Positions 38,026 through 49,919 of a stretch of 64,000 nucleotides of DNA are shown piece after piece (positions within the stretch are counted from its first letter, which is position 1; every line of letters begins with the position of its first letter). This DNA comes from Qingshengfaniella alkalisoli (GTDB lineage Bacteria; Pseudomonadota; Alphaproteobacteria; Rhodobacterales; Rhodobacteraceae). A model generated the notes under the pieces. It saw only the letters and a program-made list of their open reading frames with translations, had not been told where the DNA came from and did not search any database. The position numbers and the translations under genes are program-made. The DNA is taken from the NCBI RefSeq assembly GCF_007855645.1, contig NZ_CP042261.1:1406501-1470500 (forward strand). The letters run 5' to 3'.

Positions 38026-39357
38026 CTACCAGTTTTCCTTGAACCACTTGACCGCACGGCGGAGCGGGCGGGGGTGTAATCGGTCAGCGGGGATGTCGAA
38101 ATCCCACCACTCATCCTGCGGGTTCGCGGCAAATAGACACAGGCCAACGGCAGAGGAAAATCCCGGCCCGGTAGCCGCGTGCGGCAATCCTTGAACGCGC
38201 AATGGGCGCCCCAGCCGCGCCTGATGCCCTAGCACGCGTTGCGCCAGCCCCGGCAGGCCGGGAATCTGGCTACCGCCGCCCGTCAGCACAAGTTTCTGAC
38301 TAGGCAGGTAGTCAAACCCGGCCGCATCCAGGCGTGCGCGCACTTCTTCAAGGATCTCCTCGACGCGCGGGCGCATGATTCCGATCAGTTCACTTCGGCT
38401 GACCTCGCGGCGGTCATGCTCCCAATCACCTGTTTCGCTGCGGAGCTCGATCATTTCCAGATCGTCGCGCCCTGTCGCCGTCACACCGCCATGAACGGTT
38501 TTGATCCGTTCGGCCATATCCAGCGGAATGCCCAGCCCCTTGGAGATGTCCTGTGTAATATGTCCGCCACCGAACCGGACCGTGTCGCCGTAGATCATAT
38601 GCCCGCGCATGAAGATTGAAATACCGGTCGACCCCGCGCCCAGATCAATGCAAGCGGCACCCAGTTTCTGCTCATCCTCGACCATCGACGAAATCGCGGA
38701 AACATAGGCCGATGACGCCAACCCCGCCAGTTCCAGATCACAACGTTTGATACAATGCAGAATGTTTTGCACGCAGCCCTGATCCACGGTCAACATATGC
38801 ATATCCGTGGTCAGGTGTTGTCCCACCTGTCCGCGCGGATCGCTCAACCCGCTACGACCATCGAGCGCGAAGTTCACGGGCTGCGCATGCATGACCGTTC
38901 GATGCGCGCCGATATCAGGCATGTCGCAGCTGGCAAGCACATTGGCAATGTCACTGCCCGCGACCTCATGCCCCGCCACATCCACTTGGCCCAGCAGCCC
39001 GTAAGACCGAGGGCGCGCGCCGGAAAAGCACACTATCGCATGATCAACCCGGACCTGAGCCATCTTTTGCGCCGCCTGAACGACGGTTCGCACCGCACGC
39101 TCCGCTTCCGGCATGGTGTCGATCTCGCCGCTACGCATGCCCCGCGCCCGAGTCGTTGCCGCGCCAATGATACGAAAGCGTGATTGCCCGGCCATCGATC
39201 CGACACCATCCACTTTCGGACGCGCTTCACCGTCAAAGCGCAAGATCAGGCACGTCACCTTCGCGGTGCCGATATCAAGAATCGCGACGACTCCCCGCTG
39301 CATCGCGGCTTTGCGCATTTGCCGCATGGCACGTTGGGATTGATACAATTCTGTCAT
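38026..39357 (-). CDS. ftsA: Cell division protein FtsA
   Basis: 443 residues. Actin-like protein that tethers FtsZ to the membrane. Phosphate-binding motifs [17 protein letters not shown] and [18 protein letters not shown] are present, with adenosine-side [17 protein letters not shown]. The C-terminus ends in a short amphipathic, Trp/Lys-rich tail ([11 protein letters not shown]) suited to membrane attachment. The start overlaps the ftsQ stop as ATGA. Confidence 0.97.
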   Translation of the reverse strand: MTELYQSQRAMRQMRKAAMQRGVVAILDIGTAKVTCLILRFDGEARPKVDGVGSMAGQSRFRIIGAATTRARGMRSGEIDTMPEAERAVRTVVQAAQKMAQVRVDHAIVCFSGARPRSYGLLGQVDVAGHEVAGSDIANVLASCDMPDIGAHRTVMHAQPVNFALDGRSGLSDPRGQVGQHLTTDMHMLTVDQGCVQNILHCIKRCDLELAGLASSAYVSAISSMVEDEQKLGAACIDLGAGSTGISIFMRGHMIYGDTVRFGGGHITQDISKGLGIPLDMAERIKTVHGGVTATGRDDLEMIELRSETGDWEHDRREVSRSELIGIMRPRVEEILEEVRARLDAAGFDYLPSQKLVLTGGGSQIPGLPGLAQRVLGHQARLGRPLRVQGLPHAATGPGFSSAVGLCLFAANPQDEWWDFDIPADRLHPRPLRRAVKWFKENW

Positions 39358-40247
39358 TGACTTGCCAGCCCCTTCTCAAACGCGCGTGTTGTGCGCTGAT
39401 ATTCCATTGCGTCCGGTCCGAGTCTGATCGTCGGGCGCTCGGCGACCCTCATATCCACCGCGACCACATCACGGGTCAGAACATCCGCTGCCGCATCCAT
39501 CGCAAGAACCCGCTGCAAGGCGCGAACAGGCTCGCTCTCGGGCAGCTGGATGATCTGGTTACGATCCAGAACCACATCCCAACGCCGCTCTCCCTGACGA
39601 GTCAGACCGCGGACACGGTTTTTGATGTGGCCAAGCGACTCCCAAAGCTCCAACGCCTGGGGAACGGCAGCGCTCGCACCATCGCCCGTGATCAACGGCA
39701 GATCAGGTCGGCCTTCTCGACGGTCGATGTAAGCAATGCGGTGGCCCGTGCCATCCAGGATCATCAGCCCCGAACGGTCGCGCCACAAAATCGCGGGCGT
39801 TCTTTCCGTGACGTTCAGACGAAGCGCGCCGCCAAGTTCGACATTGACCCGCACGCTTTCCACCGCATCGAGCGATGAAATCGTTTGGTTGATCTGGTCC
39901 TTATCCAGTCGCAGCCAACTGACCGGAAACTCGACCGGCACGCGACGACGGATTTCATCTGCGAGAACCGGCGATGCCCCCGTGATAGACATCTGGCGTA
40001 TCTGGAATTCGGGACGTGCCTCGATTGAGGCCCTCACCTGTCCGACCCATTCCCGGAACATCTTCTGCTGCGCAGGCTGTGCCACATAAACACCACCAAG
40101 AAACACGAGCAGAAACACCGGCAGGATAAAAGTGACAAAACGGCGGAAAGAGGGCGACAACCAAAGGCGCGTCACACGATACTGAAGACGGCTCGGCGCC
40201 GGATCACGACGCAGCGTTTCTCCGCGGCTTGCGGTCAGCGTCCGCAC
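39354..40247 (-). CDS. ftsQ: Cell division protein FtsQ
   Basis: 297 residues from GTG 40247. A GGAGG seven bases upstream (40255-40259) decides this start, which lies inside the 3' end of ddl; the longer GTG 40274 frame has no ribosome site. Single membrane segment ([20 protein letters not shown]) near residues 36-55, then a POTRA domain ([20 protein letters not shown]) and the FtsQ domain. It links the early and late divisome through FtsL/FtsB in the periplasm. Confidence 0.95.
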   Translation of the reverse strand: MRTLTASRGETLRRDPAPSRLQYRVTRLWLSPSFRRFVTFILPVFLLVFLGGVYVAQPAQQKMFREWVGQVRASIEARPEFQIRQMSITGASPVLADEIRRRVPVEFPVSWLRLDKDQINQTISSLDAVESVRVNVELGGALRLNVTERTPAILWRDRSGLMILDGTGHRIAYIDRREGRPDLPLITGDGASAAVPQALELWESLGHIKNRVRGLTRQGERRWDVVLDRNQIIQLPESEPVRALQRVLAMDAAADVLTRDVVAVDMRVAERPTIRLGPDAMEYQRTTRAFEKGLASQ

Positions 40248-41149
40248 GAGGCGTCCTCCAAAATCCAGCGGCACAGCTCCCCGAATCCGATACCTTTATG
40301 CGCCGCCTGTTCGGGTGCCAAGGACGTGGGCGTCATACCCGGCTGCGTATTCGTTTCCAGCAGAATTAGTCCATCGAGGCCCCGGCTTTCATCCCAACGA
40401 AAATCGCTGCGGCTCAAACCGCGACAGCCTAACGCCCGATGCGCCCGAACCGCATAGTCGAGGCAGGCCTCAAAAACCTCTTCGGGAACATCTGCGGGGA
40501 CCACATGGCGCGAGCCACCCGGCTTGTATTTTGCGTCATAGTCATACCAGCCGGTCGCATAGATATCTGTCACCGTCAGCGCTCGGGTGCCCAGAACAGC
40601 CGTGGTCAGTTCCCGACCGGGCGCAAACTGTTCGACCATCACCTGTGACGGCATGGTTGGTGCCAGCTGCGGCGGGCCATTCGCGGCCTCATGCACCAGA
40701 TAGACCCCGACCGAAGATCCTTCATTGTTGGGCTTCACGACATATGGCGGCAGCATGGCATGTTCACGCTGCGCCAGTTCAGCGGACACGATGCGGCTGT
40801 CGAGCACGGGCAGACCCGCCTCCCGGAAAACCGTTTTGGACCGTTGCTTGTCCATGGCAGTGGCGGACGCGAGTACGCCACTGTGCGTGTAGGGAATCTG
40901 TAGCCATTCCAGCAACCCCTGAACGCAGCCATCTTCTCCAAAGCGGCCATGTAGCGCGTTGAAAACAACGTCAGGCTTCATCTCGGACAAACGAGTCGCC
41001 AGATCCGGCCCGCAATCGATTTCCTCGACACGGAATCCTTCGGTTCTCAGTGCCGCAGCACATTCGCGCCCCGAAGATAGCGACACCTCACGCTCAGCCG
41101 ACGGCCCGCCTTTAAGGACCGCCACCAAGGGTTCTGTCATGATGGACAT
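40235..41149 (-). CDS. ddl: D-alanine--D-alanine ligase
   Basis: 304 residues. ATP-grasp enzyme that makes D-Ala-D-Ala for the peptidoglycan stem. Motifs: [19 protein letters not shown] at the start, [16 protein letters not shown] in the ATP loop, and [17 protein letters not shown] at the Mg site. Three in-frame ATG codons (41161, 41149, 41140) are possible; 41149 has the best AGG-rich context. The 3' end overlaps ftsQ. Confidence 0.96.
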   Translation of the reverse strand: MSIMTEPLVAVLKGGPSAEREVSLSSGRECAAALRTEGFRVEEIDCGPDLATRLSEMKPDVVFNALHGRFGEDGCVQGLLEWLQIPYTHSGVLASATAMDKQRSKTVFREAGLPVLDSRIVSAELAQREHAMLPPYVVKPNNEGSSVGVYLVHEAANGPPQLAPTMPSQVMVEQFAPGRELTTAVLGTRALTVTDIYATGWYDYDAKYKPGGSRHVVPADVPEEVFEACLDYAVRAHRALGCRGLSRSDFRWDESRGLDGLILLETNTQPGMTPTSLAPEQAAHKGIGFGELCRWILEDASCGR

Positions 41150-41256
41150 ACCCTGCCTCATTGTTTCGGGCTGGTTTTGCCCGCTGCTCTTCTCGTGTCC
41201 CGGTTTCTTTTCCGGGTTGCTGTATGAGCGTTTCCGCCCAAGCGGTTACGGAATCC

Positions 41257-42186
41257 TTAAGCTGGATCACCGACCCGCATGATTTCCCAGACTAACTCTA
41301 TTCCGCTGGTCTCGAAAACCCTTTTTCGAACCTCTTCGCCAAGTGCTTCGAGTTCTGTTGCCGTAGCGGCACCTGTATTGGTCAGAAAGTTGGAATGCAT
41401 CTGCGACATTTGCGCGCCACCAAGCGCCGCGCCGCGCATCCCTGCCTCGTCAATAACCTTCCACGCTTTCAATTCATGCGTGTCATTGGCTCGTCCGGTG
41501 GAACTGAAACCCGCCGGGTTGCGAAAGGTTGATCCTGCCGTGCGGTCCTTGGTGGGCTGAGTTGCGTCGCGCTTGGCAACCTGGTCGATCATGCGTCGCT
41601 GCAAATCATTCGGATCACCCCGCGGTGTTTTCATAGTCACTTGCGTCACGATCCAGTCGGGTGGAACCTCGCTGTGGCGATAGGCAAACCCCATATCCTG
41701 AGGACCGAGCGTCATCCGTTTTCCAGAACGGGTAACGGCCTGCGCCTCAAGAAACACATCTGCCATGTAGCTGCCGTAGCAGCCCGCATTCATTCGACAA
41801 GCCCCGCCGATTGTGCCGGGGATCGTGCGCAGGAATGTCAGATCACGACCTTGGGAGGCCGCGCGCTTGGCCACTTGTGCGTCCAGCGCCGCCGCGCCCG
41901 CCGTTACCGTCTCGCCGTCAAATTCAACACCATTGAAACCACGGCCCAGACGAACCACTACACCACGAATGCCGCCATCACGCACGATCAGGTTCGATCC
42001 CACCCCCATCGGGAAGACCGGAATGTCGGGATCGAGCGCAGAAAGGAAATCACACAGGTCCTGCTCGTCAGCGGGTTGAAACAGCCAGTCGGCAGGCCCG
42101 CCAACACGCAGCCATGTCAGTTCAGACAGAGATCTTTGCGACGTCAGGCGACCTCGCACCGCGGGAAGAGTGACCGTGTCAGACAT
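41257..42186 (-). CDS. murB: UDP-N-acetylenolpyruvoylglucosamine reductase MurB
   Basis: 309 residues from ATG 42186, overlapping the murC stop by one base. FAD enzyme reducing enolpyruvyl-UDP-GlcNAc to UDP-MurNAc. FAD motifs [13 protein letters not shown] and [20 protein letters not shown] are present, along with [16 protein letters not shown] and the proton-donor Ser in AGSTFRNP. The C-terminus ends WEIMRVGD. Confidence 0.97.
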   Translation of the reverse strand: MSDTVTLPAVRGRLTSQRSLSELTWLRVGGPADWLFQPADEQDLCDFLSALDPDIPVFPMGVGSNLIVRDGGIRGVVVRLGRGFNGVEFDGETVTAGAAALDAQVAKRAASQGRDLTFLRTIPGTIGGACRMNAGCYGSYMADVFLEAQAVTRSGKRMTLGPQDMGFAYRHSEVPPDWIVTQVTMKTPRGDPNDLQRRMIDQVAKRDATQPTKDRTAGSTFRNPAGFSSTGRANDTHELKAWKVIDEAGMRGAALGGAQMSQMHSNFLTNTGAATATELEALGEEVRKRVFETSGIELVWEIMRVGDPA

Positions 42187-43586
42187 CACTTCTTTTCCAG
42201 CCGCTCCGGCAGATTGTTTGCCCATGCGCTGATCGTGCCCGCTCCGAGACAGACGACCATGTCGCCCGGCCGCGCCTGTTCGCGCACCAGCCGCTCCAGA
42301 TCATCTTCGCTCAGAACCGCCCGTGCATGACGATGGCCGTGGCGAACCAGCCCTGCGACCAGATCTTCCCGCGTCGCGCCCTCGACCGGGTCTTCTCCTG
42401 CGGAATAAACCTCTGCAATTCCAACCACGTCAGCATCGTTGAAACAGGCACAGAAGTCATCGAACAGCGAATGCAAACGGGAATAGCGATGCGGTTGATG
42501 CACAGCGATCACACGACCCGATGCCGCCTGACGCGCGGCTTTGAGCACCGCTGAAATCTCGACCGGGTGATGACCGTAATCATCTATAACACTGACGCCA
42601 TCCACCTCGCCTACCTTGGTGAAACGACGATTTACGCCCTTGAAGCCTTGCAGCGCAGAGCGGATATCGTCCTTGGTCATCCGCAAATAGCGCGCAACCG
42701 CCACCGCAGCTAGCGCGTTGGACACATTGTGATTGCCCGGCATGGGCAGCGAGCAATCAGTGATCACCTGATCTTCGTTCTGAAGATGGATGTCGAAATG
42801 CGCAACACCCGCCTCATAGCGCAGATTCACCGCGCGCACATCGGCTTGCGCGTTGAAACCAAAGGTAACGACGCGCCGATCCGTGATCTTGCCGACCAGA
42901 GATTGCACCTCTGGATGGTCAGTGCAGCACACCGCCAACCCGTAGAACGGGATGTTCGAAACGAAATCGTGGAAGCCCTTGCGCAGCGCGTCGAAGTCGC
43001 CCCAGTGCTCCATGTGCTCCGGGTCGATGTTTGTCACGATTGCAACTGTCGCGGGAAGCCGCGTAAACGTGCCGTCGCTTTCGTCGGCTTCTACTACCAT
43101 CCATTCGCCCTGCCCCATCCGTGCGTTGGAGCCGTAGGCGTGGATGATCCCGCCATTGATCACGGTCGGGTCCAGCCCACCCGCATCCAAAAGCGTGGCA
43201 ACCATCGTGGTTGTGGTCGTCTTACCGTGCGTTCCAGCGACGGCAATATTCGATTTCAGCCGCATCAGTTCGGCCAGCATCTCGGCGCGGCGCACCACCG
43301 GCAGCCCCTTCCTGCGCGCTTCGTCCAGTTCAGGGTTACCCGGTTTGATAGCAGACGAAATCACGACGACTTCAGCCTCGGTCAAGTTCTCCGCCTTCTG
43401 TCCGATGAAAACCTTCGCGCCCAGTTTTTCCAGACGATCCGTAATCTTGGATTGCTTCAGATCGGATCCTTGCACCTGATAGCCGTGATCGAGAAGCACC
43501 TCGGCAATTCCGGACATGCCGATGCCGCCGACACCCACGAAATGGATCGCGCCGAGTTCCAGCGGTAGTTTCGTTGCGGCGTTCAT
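42186..43586 (-). CDS. murC: UDP-N-acetylmuramate--L-alanine ligase
   Basis: 466 residues from ATG 43586, with GGGAGG five bases before; a longer frame to 43607 is less likely. Adds L-Ala to UDP-MurNAc. N-terminal Rossmann-like [22 protein letters not shown] loop [19 protein letters not shown], Mg/substrate motifs [11 protein letters not shown] and [13 protein letters not shown], and the C-terminal [10 protein letters not shown] motif. Full length. Confidence 0.97.
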   Translation of the reverse strand: MNAATKLPLELGAIHFVGVGGIGMSGIAEVLLDHGYQVQGSDLKQSKITDRLEKLGAKVFIGQKAENLTEAEVVVISSAIKPGNPELDEARRKGLPVVRRAEMLAELMRLKSNIAVAGTHGKTTTTTMVATLLDAGGLDPTVINGGIIHAYGSNARMGQGEWMVVEADESDGTFTRLPATVAIVTNIDPEHMEHWGDFDALRKGFHDFVSNIPFYGLAVCCTDHPEVQSLVGKITDRRVVTFGFNAQADVRAVNLRYEAGVAHFDIHLQNEDQVITDCSLPMPGNHNVSNALAAVAVARYLRMTKDDIRSALQGFKGVNRRFTKVGEVDGVSVIDDYGHHPVEISAVLKAARQAASGRVIAVHQPHRYSRLHSLFDDFCACFNDADVVGIAEVYSAGEDPVEGATREDLVAGLVRHGHRHARAVLSEDDLERLVREQARPGDMVVCLGAGTISAWANNLPERLEKK

Positions 43587-43603
43587 TTGCGCCTCCCAGT
43601 GCT

Positions 43604-44704
43604 TCATCGGTCCTGTCCTTCTTGTGCCAGCCGCTCGACAATTCTCGCAAGTCTTTGCGCAGCATCGGGCTTGCCAAGCGCCAACGCGCCATGCGCCATC
43701 TTCACCGCTGCGTCGGGGTTTTGCAGGATCGCTGCGATATGCTCGGAAAGGCTGGCGGGATCAAGTTTACTTTCCGGAATCATGACGGTCGCGTCAGCGG
43801 CGACGAGCCCACGCGCATTAGCCGCCTGGTGATCCGATACGGCAGCTGCAAAGGGGATCAGGATCGACGGCCGCCCGATCACACAAAGGTCCGCTACCGA
43901 CGATGCGCCCGCCCGCGAAATCACAAGCTGCGCGTCCGCCATACGGTTGGGTACATCGTGGAAAAACGGCTCGACAGTGGCGTGGATACCTGCCTCATCA
44001 TAGGCCTGCCGAACGCGATCAAGATCCTCTGCCCTCGCCTGATGTGCCACACGCAGATTTCCCTGCAACGTATCGGGCAATTGCGCGACAGCATCCGGCA
44101 CGACATCAGACAGTATGCGCGCACCCTGACTGCCACCGATCACCAGAAGGCTCATCGGATAATCACCAGGGGGAATGTAAGGTGCACCGGCCCGCTCAAG
44201 GATCGCGCCACGCACCGGATTACCGGTGTGTTCGCCATAAACCCCATCGGGCAGCTTTGTAGGCCAAACACCGCAAGCGACGGTTTCGACGCGGGTGGCA
44301 AACTTTTCGTTCACCTTGCCAAGCACACCATTTTGCTCGTGAACCAGTCGCGGAATATTCAGAAGCGTCGCCGCCCCGAGCGCAGGAATGGACGGGTAAC
44401 CGCCGAAGCCCGCAACGACCGCCGGCTTTTCCTTCCGCATCCGCATTACCGCCGACGCGACCCCTGCCAGAATTTGGAACGGTACCTTGGCCTTGTCGAT
44501 CACACCGCCGCGCGAGAACGTAGCCGATGGCACTTGCTGTATCTCGACCGCATCCGGGAAGCCGCTGGTGTAGCGCGCACCGCGCTCATCGGTGGACAGG
44601 CGCACTTGCCAGCCGCGCGACAACATCTCCTCGGCCAGCGCCTGCGCGGGGAACATATGCCCGCCGGTTCCACCAGCCGCGATCACAAGCAAGGGCGCAT
44701 CCAT
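43604..44704 (-). CDS. murG: Undecaprenyl-PP-MurNAc-pentapeptide GlcNAc transferase MurG
   Basis: 366 residues. GT28 glycosyltransferase that converts lipid I to lipid II on the cytoplasmic face. G-loop 1 is [20 protein letters not shown]-loop 3 is [17 protein letters not shown], and the donor-binding [20 protein letters not shown] and [15 protein letters not shown] are present. It starts immediately after the ftsW stop. Confidence 0.97.
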   Translation of the reverse strand: MDAPLLVIAAGGTGGHMFPAQALAEEMLSRGWQVRLSTDERGARYTSGFPDAVEIQQVPSATFSRGGVIDKAKVPFQILAGVASAVMRMRKEKPAVVAGFGGYPSIPALGAATLLNIPRLVHEQNGVLGKVNEKFATRVETVACGVWPTKLPDGVYGEHTGNPVRGAILERAGAPYIPPGDYPMSLLVIGGSQGARILSDVVPDAVAQLPDTLQGNLRVAHQARAEDLDRVRQAYDEAGIHATVEPFFHDVPNRMADAQLVISRAGASSVADLCVIGRPSILIPFAAAVSDHQAANARGLVAADATVMIPESKLDPASLSEHIAAILQNPDAAVKMAHGALALGKPDAAQRLARIVERLAQEGQDR

Positions 44705-45871
44705 CTATCGTCCACCTCCGGTCAGCACATCAGCGATGCGTCCTTGAGGTCTATTGCGCGTGAGTGCAAGCAACATCCCGACGGTAATCCCCGCCGCTAT
44801 CACCGACGAACCACCATAAGACACGAAGGGCAAGGTCATCCCTTTTGTTGGCAGCAGTCGCACGGCGACTCCCATGTTCACCATCGCCTGCATGCCCAAC
44901 ACGCAGGCCAGCCCGGTACCCGCGTAGCGAGCGAACGGATCACGCTCTTTCAGAAGCCGGATCAGTGACCGCACGGTAATTGCAGTGAAAAGCAAGATGA
45001 TGCACAGCACCAGAATTAAGCCATACTCCTCGGCGGCCACCGCGATGATGAAATCCGTGTGGGCGTCCGGAAGAAAGGATTTGACCTCTCCCTCGCCGAT
45101 ACCGACTCCGAAGATGCCGCCATTCTGAATGGCGTTTGCCGCATAGCCGATCTGCGTCGTCGGGTCGATTTCAGCGGACAGGTAGCCGTCAATACGTCGG
45201 GCGAAGTGTTCGGAAGCGCCATAGGCGAAGACCCCCGCACCAACGACCATACCCGCGACGATCAGCATCAGGATCATCGGTGCGCCTGCCACGAAATAGA
45301 CAATTCCCCAAGCGAACAGCACCAGACAGGCCTGCCCGAAATCCGGCTGCAATGCGAGCATGCCGACGACGACAATGGTCAGCACGAAAGACATCAACTT
45401 GCCCGGTGGACCGTTGATTTCCTGACTGCCCGCCATCAACCAGCCAATCAGGATGACGAAGAACGGTTTGAAAAATTCAGACGGCTGGACGCTGCCGAAG
45501 CCCAGCGAGTACCACCGGATCGCGCCCTTGCCGAAATTCGTGCCGAAGATGGGCAACAACGCCAGCGCGACGAAGGCAACCAAGAACCCGATGACGCCAA
45601 CCCGCCGCACTTGCTGCGGACTGAGCATAGAACACATAAGCATGGCGAACATCGCCATGGCACCAAACAGCATCTGCCGCTGCACGTAGTAGAAGTTCGA
45701 CAGTCCGTTACGCTCGGCCAGTGGCGGCGAAGCCGCCAGCCCCAGAAGCAAGCCGATGGCAAACAGGCAGAACGCACAGAACAGCGTCCAGCGATCTATC
45801 GTGCGCCACCACTTCGGTAGCAGCGGTTCACCCCCGGATTCAGGGAGTGCGCCATGAACCATCTCCGTCAT
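44705..45871 (-). CDS. ftsW: Peptidoglycan polymerase FtsW
   Basis: 388 residues of the SEDS family, about ten membrane helices. With FtsI it polymerises septal glycan from lipid II. The family signature near the C-terminus is LPTKGMTLPFVSYGGSSVIA; the loop GVGIGEGEVKSFLPDAHTDF carries the catalytic-site Asp and Glu of SEDS proteins. A 107-base gap separates it from murD. Confidence 0.96.
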   Translation of the reverse strand: MTEMVHGALPESGGEPLLPKWWRTIDRWTLFCAFCLFAIGLLLGLAASPPLAERNGLSNFYYVQRQMLFGAMAMFAMLMCSMLSPQQVRRVGVIGFLVAFVALALLPIFGTNFGKGAIRWYSLGFGSVQPSEFFKPFFVILIGWLMAGSQEINGPPGKLMSFVLTIVVVGMLALQPDFGQACLVLFAWGIVYFVAGAPMILMLIVAGMVVGAGVFAYGASEHFARRIDGYLSAEIDPTTQIGYAANAIQNGGIFGVGIGEGEVKSFLPDAHTDFIIAVAAEEYGLILVLCIILLFTAITVRSLIRLLKERDPFARYAGTGLACVLGMQAMVNMGVAVRLLPTKGMTLPFVSYGGSSVIAAGITVGMLLALTRNRPQGRIADVLTGGGR

Positions 45872-45978
45872 GGGAACACCTGCTCGTCTGCCTCTGCCTG
45901 CCCGTATGGTCGGGCTTGCGGACAGACTAGCCGATCAGGTCACGTGAAGCCAGAAAAACAACGAGCGTCGGCATTTCT

Positions 45979-47382
45979 TCACTGGCCGTCAAGTTCTTCG
46001 ACGAGCCGCGTGAAATCCTCGCCGCGTTTCTCGAAATCCGCATATTGGTCAAAACTCGCTGCTGCAGGGGCCAACAGGATCGTATCACCGGGCTCAGCAT
46101 CGGCGGCCGCTTTGCGGACCGCGATATCCATTGTTTCGCAGATCTCATGCGGCACATCGGAAATTTGCAATGCAAACTCACGCGCCGAATGACCGATCAG
46201 ATAGGCCTTCACGACATGGTCCATTTCGCCAGTGAGCGAGGCGATACCCCCATCCTTGCCCAGCCCGCCCGCGATCCAGCGGATATTCGGGAAGGCACGC
46301 AAGGCCATCGCCGCACTATCGGCGTTGGTGGCTTTGCTGTCATTGACAAATCGCACGCCGTTGATCTGCGCGACCGTCTGACTGCGATGCGGAAGACCCG
46401 CGAAGCTGTGAAAGCCCTGCTCGATCAGGCGCGGTGCCAATCCCAGGCCTCGCAGCGCGCCATAGGCCATCAAGGCGTTCTGATGGTTATGGACGCCCGG
46501 CAGTCCCGGCAGGTTGCGCAGGTCTATGCTCGCAACCTGACGTCCCTTGCGGTACTCGCTCAGAAAGCCCTTGCGAGCAAACAGGTTCCATCCTTCGCCA
46601 TCGAGCTTGCAAGAAACCGACACGCGTATGACGCGGTCATCGCCCGGCCCTTCGGCTAGCTGGTTCGCAAGGTAAGCACCTTCATTTTCATCCACACCGA
46701 TGATTGCGCGATCCGGTCCGCCCTCTGCAAACAGCCGCCGCTTCGCGGCGAAGTAGCCACCCATGCCTCCGTGGCGGTCCAGGTGATCCGGGGTCAGGTT
46801 GGTGAACACGGCTATATCGGGTGTCAGCGAACGCGCCAGGTCGGTCTGGTAGGACGATAGTTCAAGCACGACGACATCGCCATCGCCTGGCGCATCAATG
46901 TCCAAAACGCCCCGCCCGATATTGCCCGCCAACTGCGAAGGTCGCCCGGCATGATCCAGACAGTGATGGATCAGCGCGGATGTCGTCGACTTGCCGTTCG
47001 AGCCAGTCACCGCAATCACTCGCGGAAGGGTCTCGAACCTGTTCCATTCATCTGTTGCCAACGACCGGAAGAACAGCCCTACATCGTTGTCCACAGGCAC
47101 CTGCGCAGCCCATGCGGCCGCGATAACCGGGTTTGGCTTGGGGTAGAGATGGGGGATGCCCGGTGAAACGATCAGCACCTCGACCCCCGTAAAGCCGTCC
47201 TGCTTCGTCAGATCACGACATTCGAAACCTTCTACCTCGGCCTTGCTGCGCGCTTCGGGGCTGTCGTCCCAGAGCACAGGCTCAGCCCCACCGGCTTTAA
47301 GTGCCCGCGCCGTCGCCAGCCCCGACCGGCCCAATCCCAACACCGCGACACGGCGGCCTTCATATCCTCGAACAGGGATCAT
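45979..47382 (-). CDS. murD: UDP-N-acetylmuramoylalanine--D-glutamate ligase
   Basis: 467 residues from ATG 47382, preceded by GGGAGG. Adds D-Glu to UDP-MurNAc-L-Ala. Rossmann motif [22 protein letters not shown] loop [31 protein letters not shown] and the C-terminal [20 protein letters not shown] (Lys and Asp) all match. The long upstream in-frame extension is not coding. Confidence 0.97.
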   Translation of the reverse strand: MIPVRGYEGRRVAVLGLGRSGLATARALKAGGAEPVLWDDSPEARSKAEVEGFECRDLTKQDGFTGVEVLIVSPGIPHLYPKPNPVIAAAWAAQVPVDNDVGLFFRSLATDEWNRFETLPRVIAVTGSNGKSTTSALIHHCLDHAGRPSQLAGNIGRGVLDIDAPGDGDVVVLELSSYQTDLARSLTPDIAVFTNLTPDHLDRHGGMGGYFAAKRRLFAEGGPDRAIIGVDENEGAYLANQLAEGPGDDRVIRVSVSCKLDGEGWNLFARKGFLSEYRKGRQVASIDLRNLPGLPGVHNHQNALMAYGALRGLGLAPRLIEQGFHSFAGLPHRSQTVAQINGVRFVNDSKATNADSAAMALRAFPNIRWIAGGLGKDGGIASLTGEMDHVVKAYLIGHSAREFALQISDVPHEICETMDIAVRKAAADAEPGDTILLAPAAASFDQYADFEKRGEDFTRLVEELDGQ

Positions 47383-47411
47383 ATGCAGCCTCCCATGCCC
47401 ATAAAGGGACC

Positions 47412-48497
47412 TTAGCGGATTTTCAGTGTGGCCAGACCGATCAGCGCCAGGATCAGCGAAATGATCCAGAAGCGGATGACGATCTGAGGTTCCTGCCAAC
47501 CCTTTTTCTCGAAATGATGATGGATCGGCGCCATTAGAAAGACACGTTTTCCGGTGCGTTTGAAGTACAGAACCTGAATGATCACGGACAGGGCCTCGAC
47601 CACGAACAGGCCGCCGACAATGGCGAGAACGATCTCGTGCTTGGTGGCGACAGCGATCGCACCAAGTGCACCGCCAAGAGCGAGCGAACCCGTATCACCC
47701 ATGAAAACGGCGGCCGGTGGTGCGTTATACCATAAAAAGCCCAAGCCCCCGCCGATCAGCCCTGCGACGAAGATCAGCAACTCACCCGTGCCGGGAACGT
47801 AGTGGACCTCAAGATATTCCGAGAAGTCGACGCGCCCGACGGTGTAGGCAATCGCGCCAAGCGCTGACGCCGCAATCATCACCGGCATGATGGCCAAGCC
47901 GTCCAGCCCGTCCGTGAGGTTCACCGCATTGGCGGCTCCAACGATCACGATCATCGAGAACGGCACGAAGAACACACCCAGATTGATCAGCAGGTTCTTG
48001 AAGACAGGCATCGCGAGCTGACCTGAAAGTTCCGCTGGGTGCACCCAAGCGGCCCATATCCCCGCCGAGGCGGCGATCAGGAATCCCAACAATAGGCGCA
48101 CCTTGCCCGGCACGCCCTTCGCGTTGTTCCTGCTGACCTTGGCGTAGTCGTCGGCAAACCCGATAGCACCGAAACCCACCGTGACCAACAACACCATCCA
48201 CATATAGGGATTGTCCAGCCGCGACCACAACAACGTGGACAAGATCACCGCACCAAGGATCAGCACACCGCCCATCGTCGGGGTGCCGGATTTGGTTTCC
48301 AGATGACTCGCAGGCCCGTCATCGCGGATCGGCTGACCATTGCGCTGTTTCTTGCGCAGCAGGTTGATCAGCGGGCGTCCGAAGACGAAACCGAAAATCA
48401 GCGCGGTGAAGAACGCACCGCCTGCTCGCAACGTGATATAGCGAAACAGGTTGAACAGGTCCCCCCCGTCCGAAAATGCGGTCAACCAATAGAGCAT
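47412..48497 (-). CDS. mraY: Phospho-MurNAc-pentapeptide translocase MraY
   Basis: 361 residues, ten membrane helices. Makes lipid I from UDP-MurNAc-pentapeptide and undecaprenyl phosphate. Active-site motifs: [20 protein letters not shown] (DDxxK type), [33 protein letters not shown] and the C-terminal [16 protein letters not shown]. It begins right after the murF stop. Confidence 0.98.
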   Translation of the reverse strand: MLYWLTAFSDGGDLFNLFRYITLRAGGAFFTALIFGFVFGRPLINLLRKKQRNGQPIRDDGPASHLETKSGTPTMGGVLILGAVILSTLLWSRLDNPYMWMVLLVTVGFGAIGFADDYAKVSRNNAKGVPGKVRLLLGFLIAASAGIWAAWVHPAELSGQLAMPVFKNLLINLGVFFVPFSMIVIVGAANAVNLTDGLDGLAIMPVMIAASALGAIAYTVGRVDFSEYLEVHYVPGTGELLIFVAGLIGGGLGFLWYNAPPAAVFMGDTGSLALGGALGAIAVATKHEIVLAIVGGLFVVEALSVIIQVLYFKRTGKRVFLMAPIHHHFEKKGWQEPQIVIRFWIISLILALIGLATLKIR

Positions 48498-49919
48498 CTA
48501 GACTTGTCTCCGAAAATGCGATGCGCGCGCTTCTCCGATTTGCCGCAGCGCGTCAACCAATATTCCAATCTTCGAGCCGAGTGAGCCTTTCAGCAGCACG
48601 ATATCGCCAGCACTGACCAATTCGGGCAGTTCGTCGAGCAATTGATCCGACGTTTCGACCGACCTGCCTCGCTTGCTATCTGGCAGCGCCTGCCACAGAT
48701 GCGCCATACACGATCCGACGCAATGGATCACATCTATGGACGAAACCGATGGCAGTTCCGCAATGGCCGCATGTACCGCGTTTTCGTCACCGCCCAGTTC
48801 CAGCATATCGCCAAGGATCGCTACACGCCGCCCACCCTTTGGTTCCGAGGTCGCAAGCACGCGCAATGACGCGGCCAGCGACACGGGATTGGCGTTATAA
48901 GCGTCATCGATCAACTCTAACTGCCCACCATCGGACAACACAACCGTCTCGCGCGTTCCACGGCCCTTAGGCGGTGTCCATTTGGCGAGACCTATGGCAG
49001 CCACGTCCAAGGCAACGCCGCACAGCGAGGACGCCGTCAGCGCAGCCACTGCATTCAGCGCGAAGTGTTCCGCGGGTACCTGGTAGCTCGCGGCAATGGT
49101 TTGCCCCATTACATCACAATGAATTTCAGTGGTCATGTCGGTCAGTGACATGTCCAGCAGCCGCGCCTGATGGGTATCGCCCGTGCCAAAGCAGACAACA
49201 CGAGCGCCCTTGTCTTGCGCGATCCCCGCTAGGATAGATGCGGTCGGAACGTCGCCGTTGAGAACAGCGGCGCCTCCACTGACCAGCCCGCTGATGATCT
49301 GCCCCTTTTCCCGTGCGATATCGTCCACCGAGCTAAACGCAGCCATATGCGCTGGCGCGACCGTCGTGACCATCGCCACGTCCGGCCGTGCAATATCCGA
49401 CAGCGGTGCAATTTCTCCGGGGTTGTTCATCCCGATCTCGATCACCACGAAGTCAGCATCGGCGGGACAACGCGCTAAGGTCAGCGGCACCCCCCAATGA
49501 TTGTTGAAGCTCCGCTCGGCGGCATGGACCTTGCCTGCTTCGGCAAATATGCAGCGCAGCATTTCCTTGGTCGACGTCTTCCCGACCGAGCCTGTGACCG
49601 CGATAACCTGCCCTTTCAGGCGTGTTCGCGCGGAAATTGCCAACGCCCGCAGCCCGTCCATCACGTCCTCAACGATCAGCAAAGGCGCGTCTTCGGCAAC
49701 ACCTTCCGGACGACGCGACACGAGCGCCGCAGCAGCGCCTTTTGCCAGCGCATCGGCAACGAAATCATGGCCATCGCGCCGGTCGGTCAGGGCGACAAAC
49801 AATGCACCAGGTTCGATTTCGCGTGTATCAATCGAGATGCTGCTGACAGTCCAATCGCCCTGCGCCTCACCACCGGTCGCGGCGCGCGCCTCACTTGCGG
49901 TCCATAGCGGCGCACTCAC
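48498..49919 (-). CDS. murF: UDP-MurNAc-tripeptide--D-Ala-D-Ala ligase
   Basis: 473 residues from GTG 49919, overlapping murE by four bases (GTGA). Adds D-Ala-D-Ala, made by Ddl, to the stem. ATP loop VIAVTGSVGKTSTKEMLRCI, FVVIEIGMNNPGEIAPL and DDAYNANPVSLAASLRVLA are diagnostic. Full length. Confidence 0.97.
   Translation of the reverse strand: MSAPLWTASEARAATGGEAQGDWTVSSISIDTREIEPGALFVALTDRRDGHDFVADALAKGAAAALVSRRPEGVAEDAPLLIVEDVMDGLRALAISARTRLKGQVIAVTGSVGKTSTKEMLRCIFAEAGKVHAAERSFNNHWGVPLTLARCPADADFVVIEIGMNNPGEIAPLSDIARPDVAMVTTVAPAHMAAFSSVDDIAREKGQIISGLVSGGAAVLNGDVPTASILAGIAQDKGARVVCFGTGDTHQARLLDMSLTDMTTEIHCDVMGQTIAASYQVPAEHFALNAVAALTASSLCGVALDVAAIGLAKWTPPKGRGTRETVVLSDGGQLELIDDAYNANPVSLAASLRVLATSEPKGGRRVAILGDMLELGGDENAVHAAIAELPSVSSIDVIHCVGSCMAHLWQALPDSKRGRSVETSDQLLDELPELVSAGDIVLLKGSLGSKIGILVDALRQIGEARASHFRRQV

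Noticed and set aside
43574-44968. 464-codon plus-strand open frame
   Set aside because: Antisense to murG and ftsW, both of which have intact family motifs; composition is unnatural.
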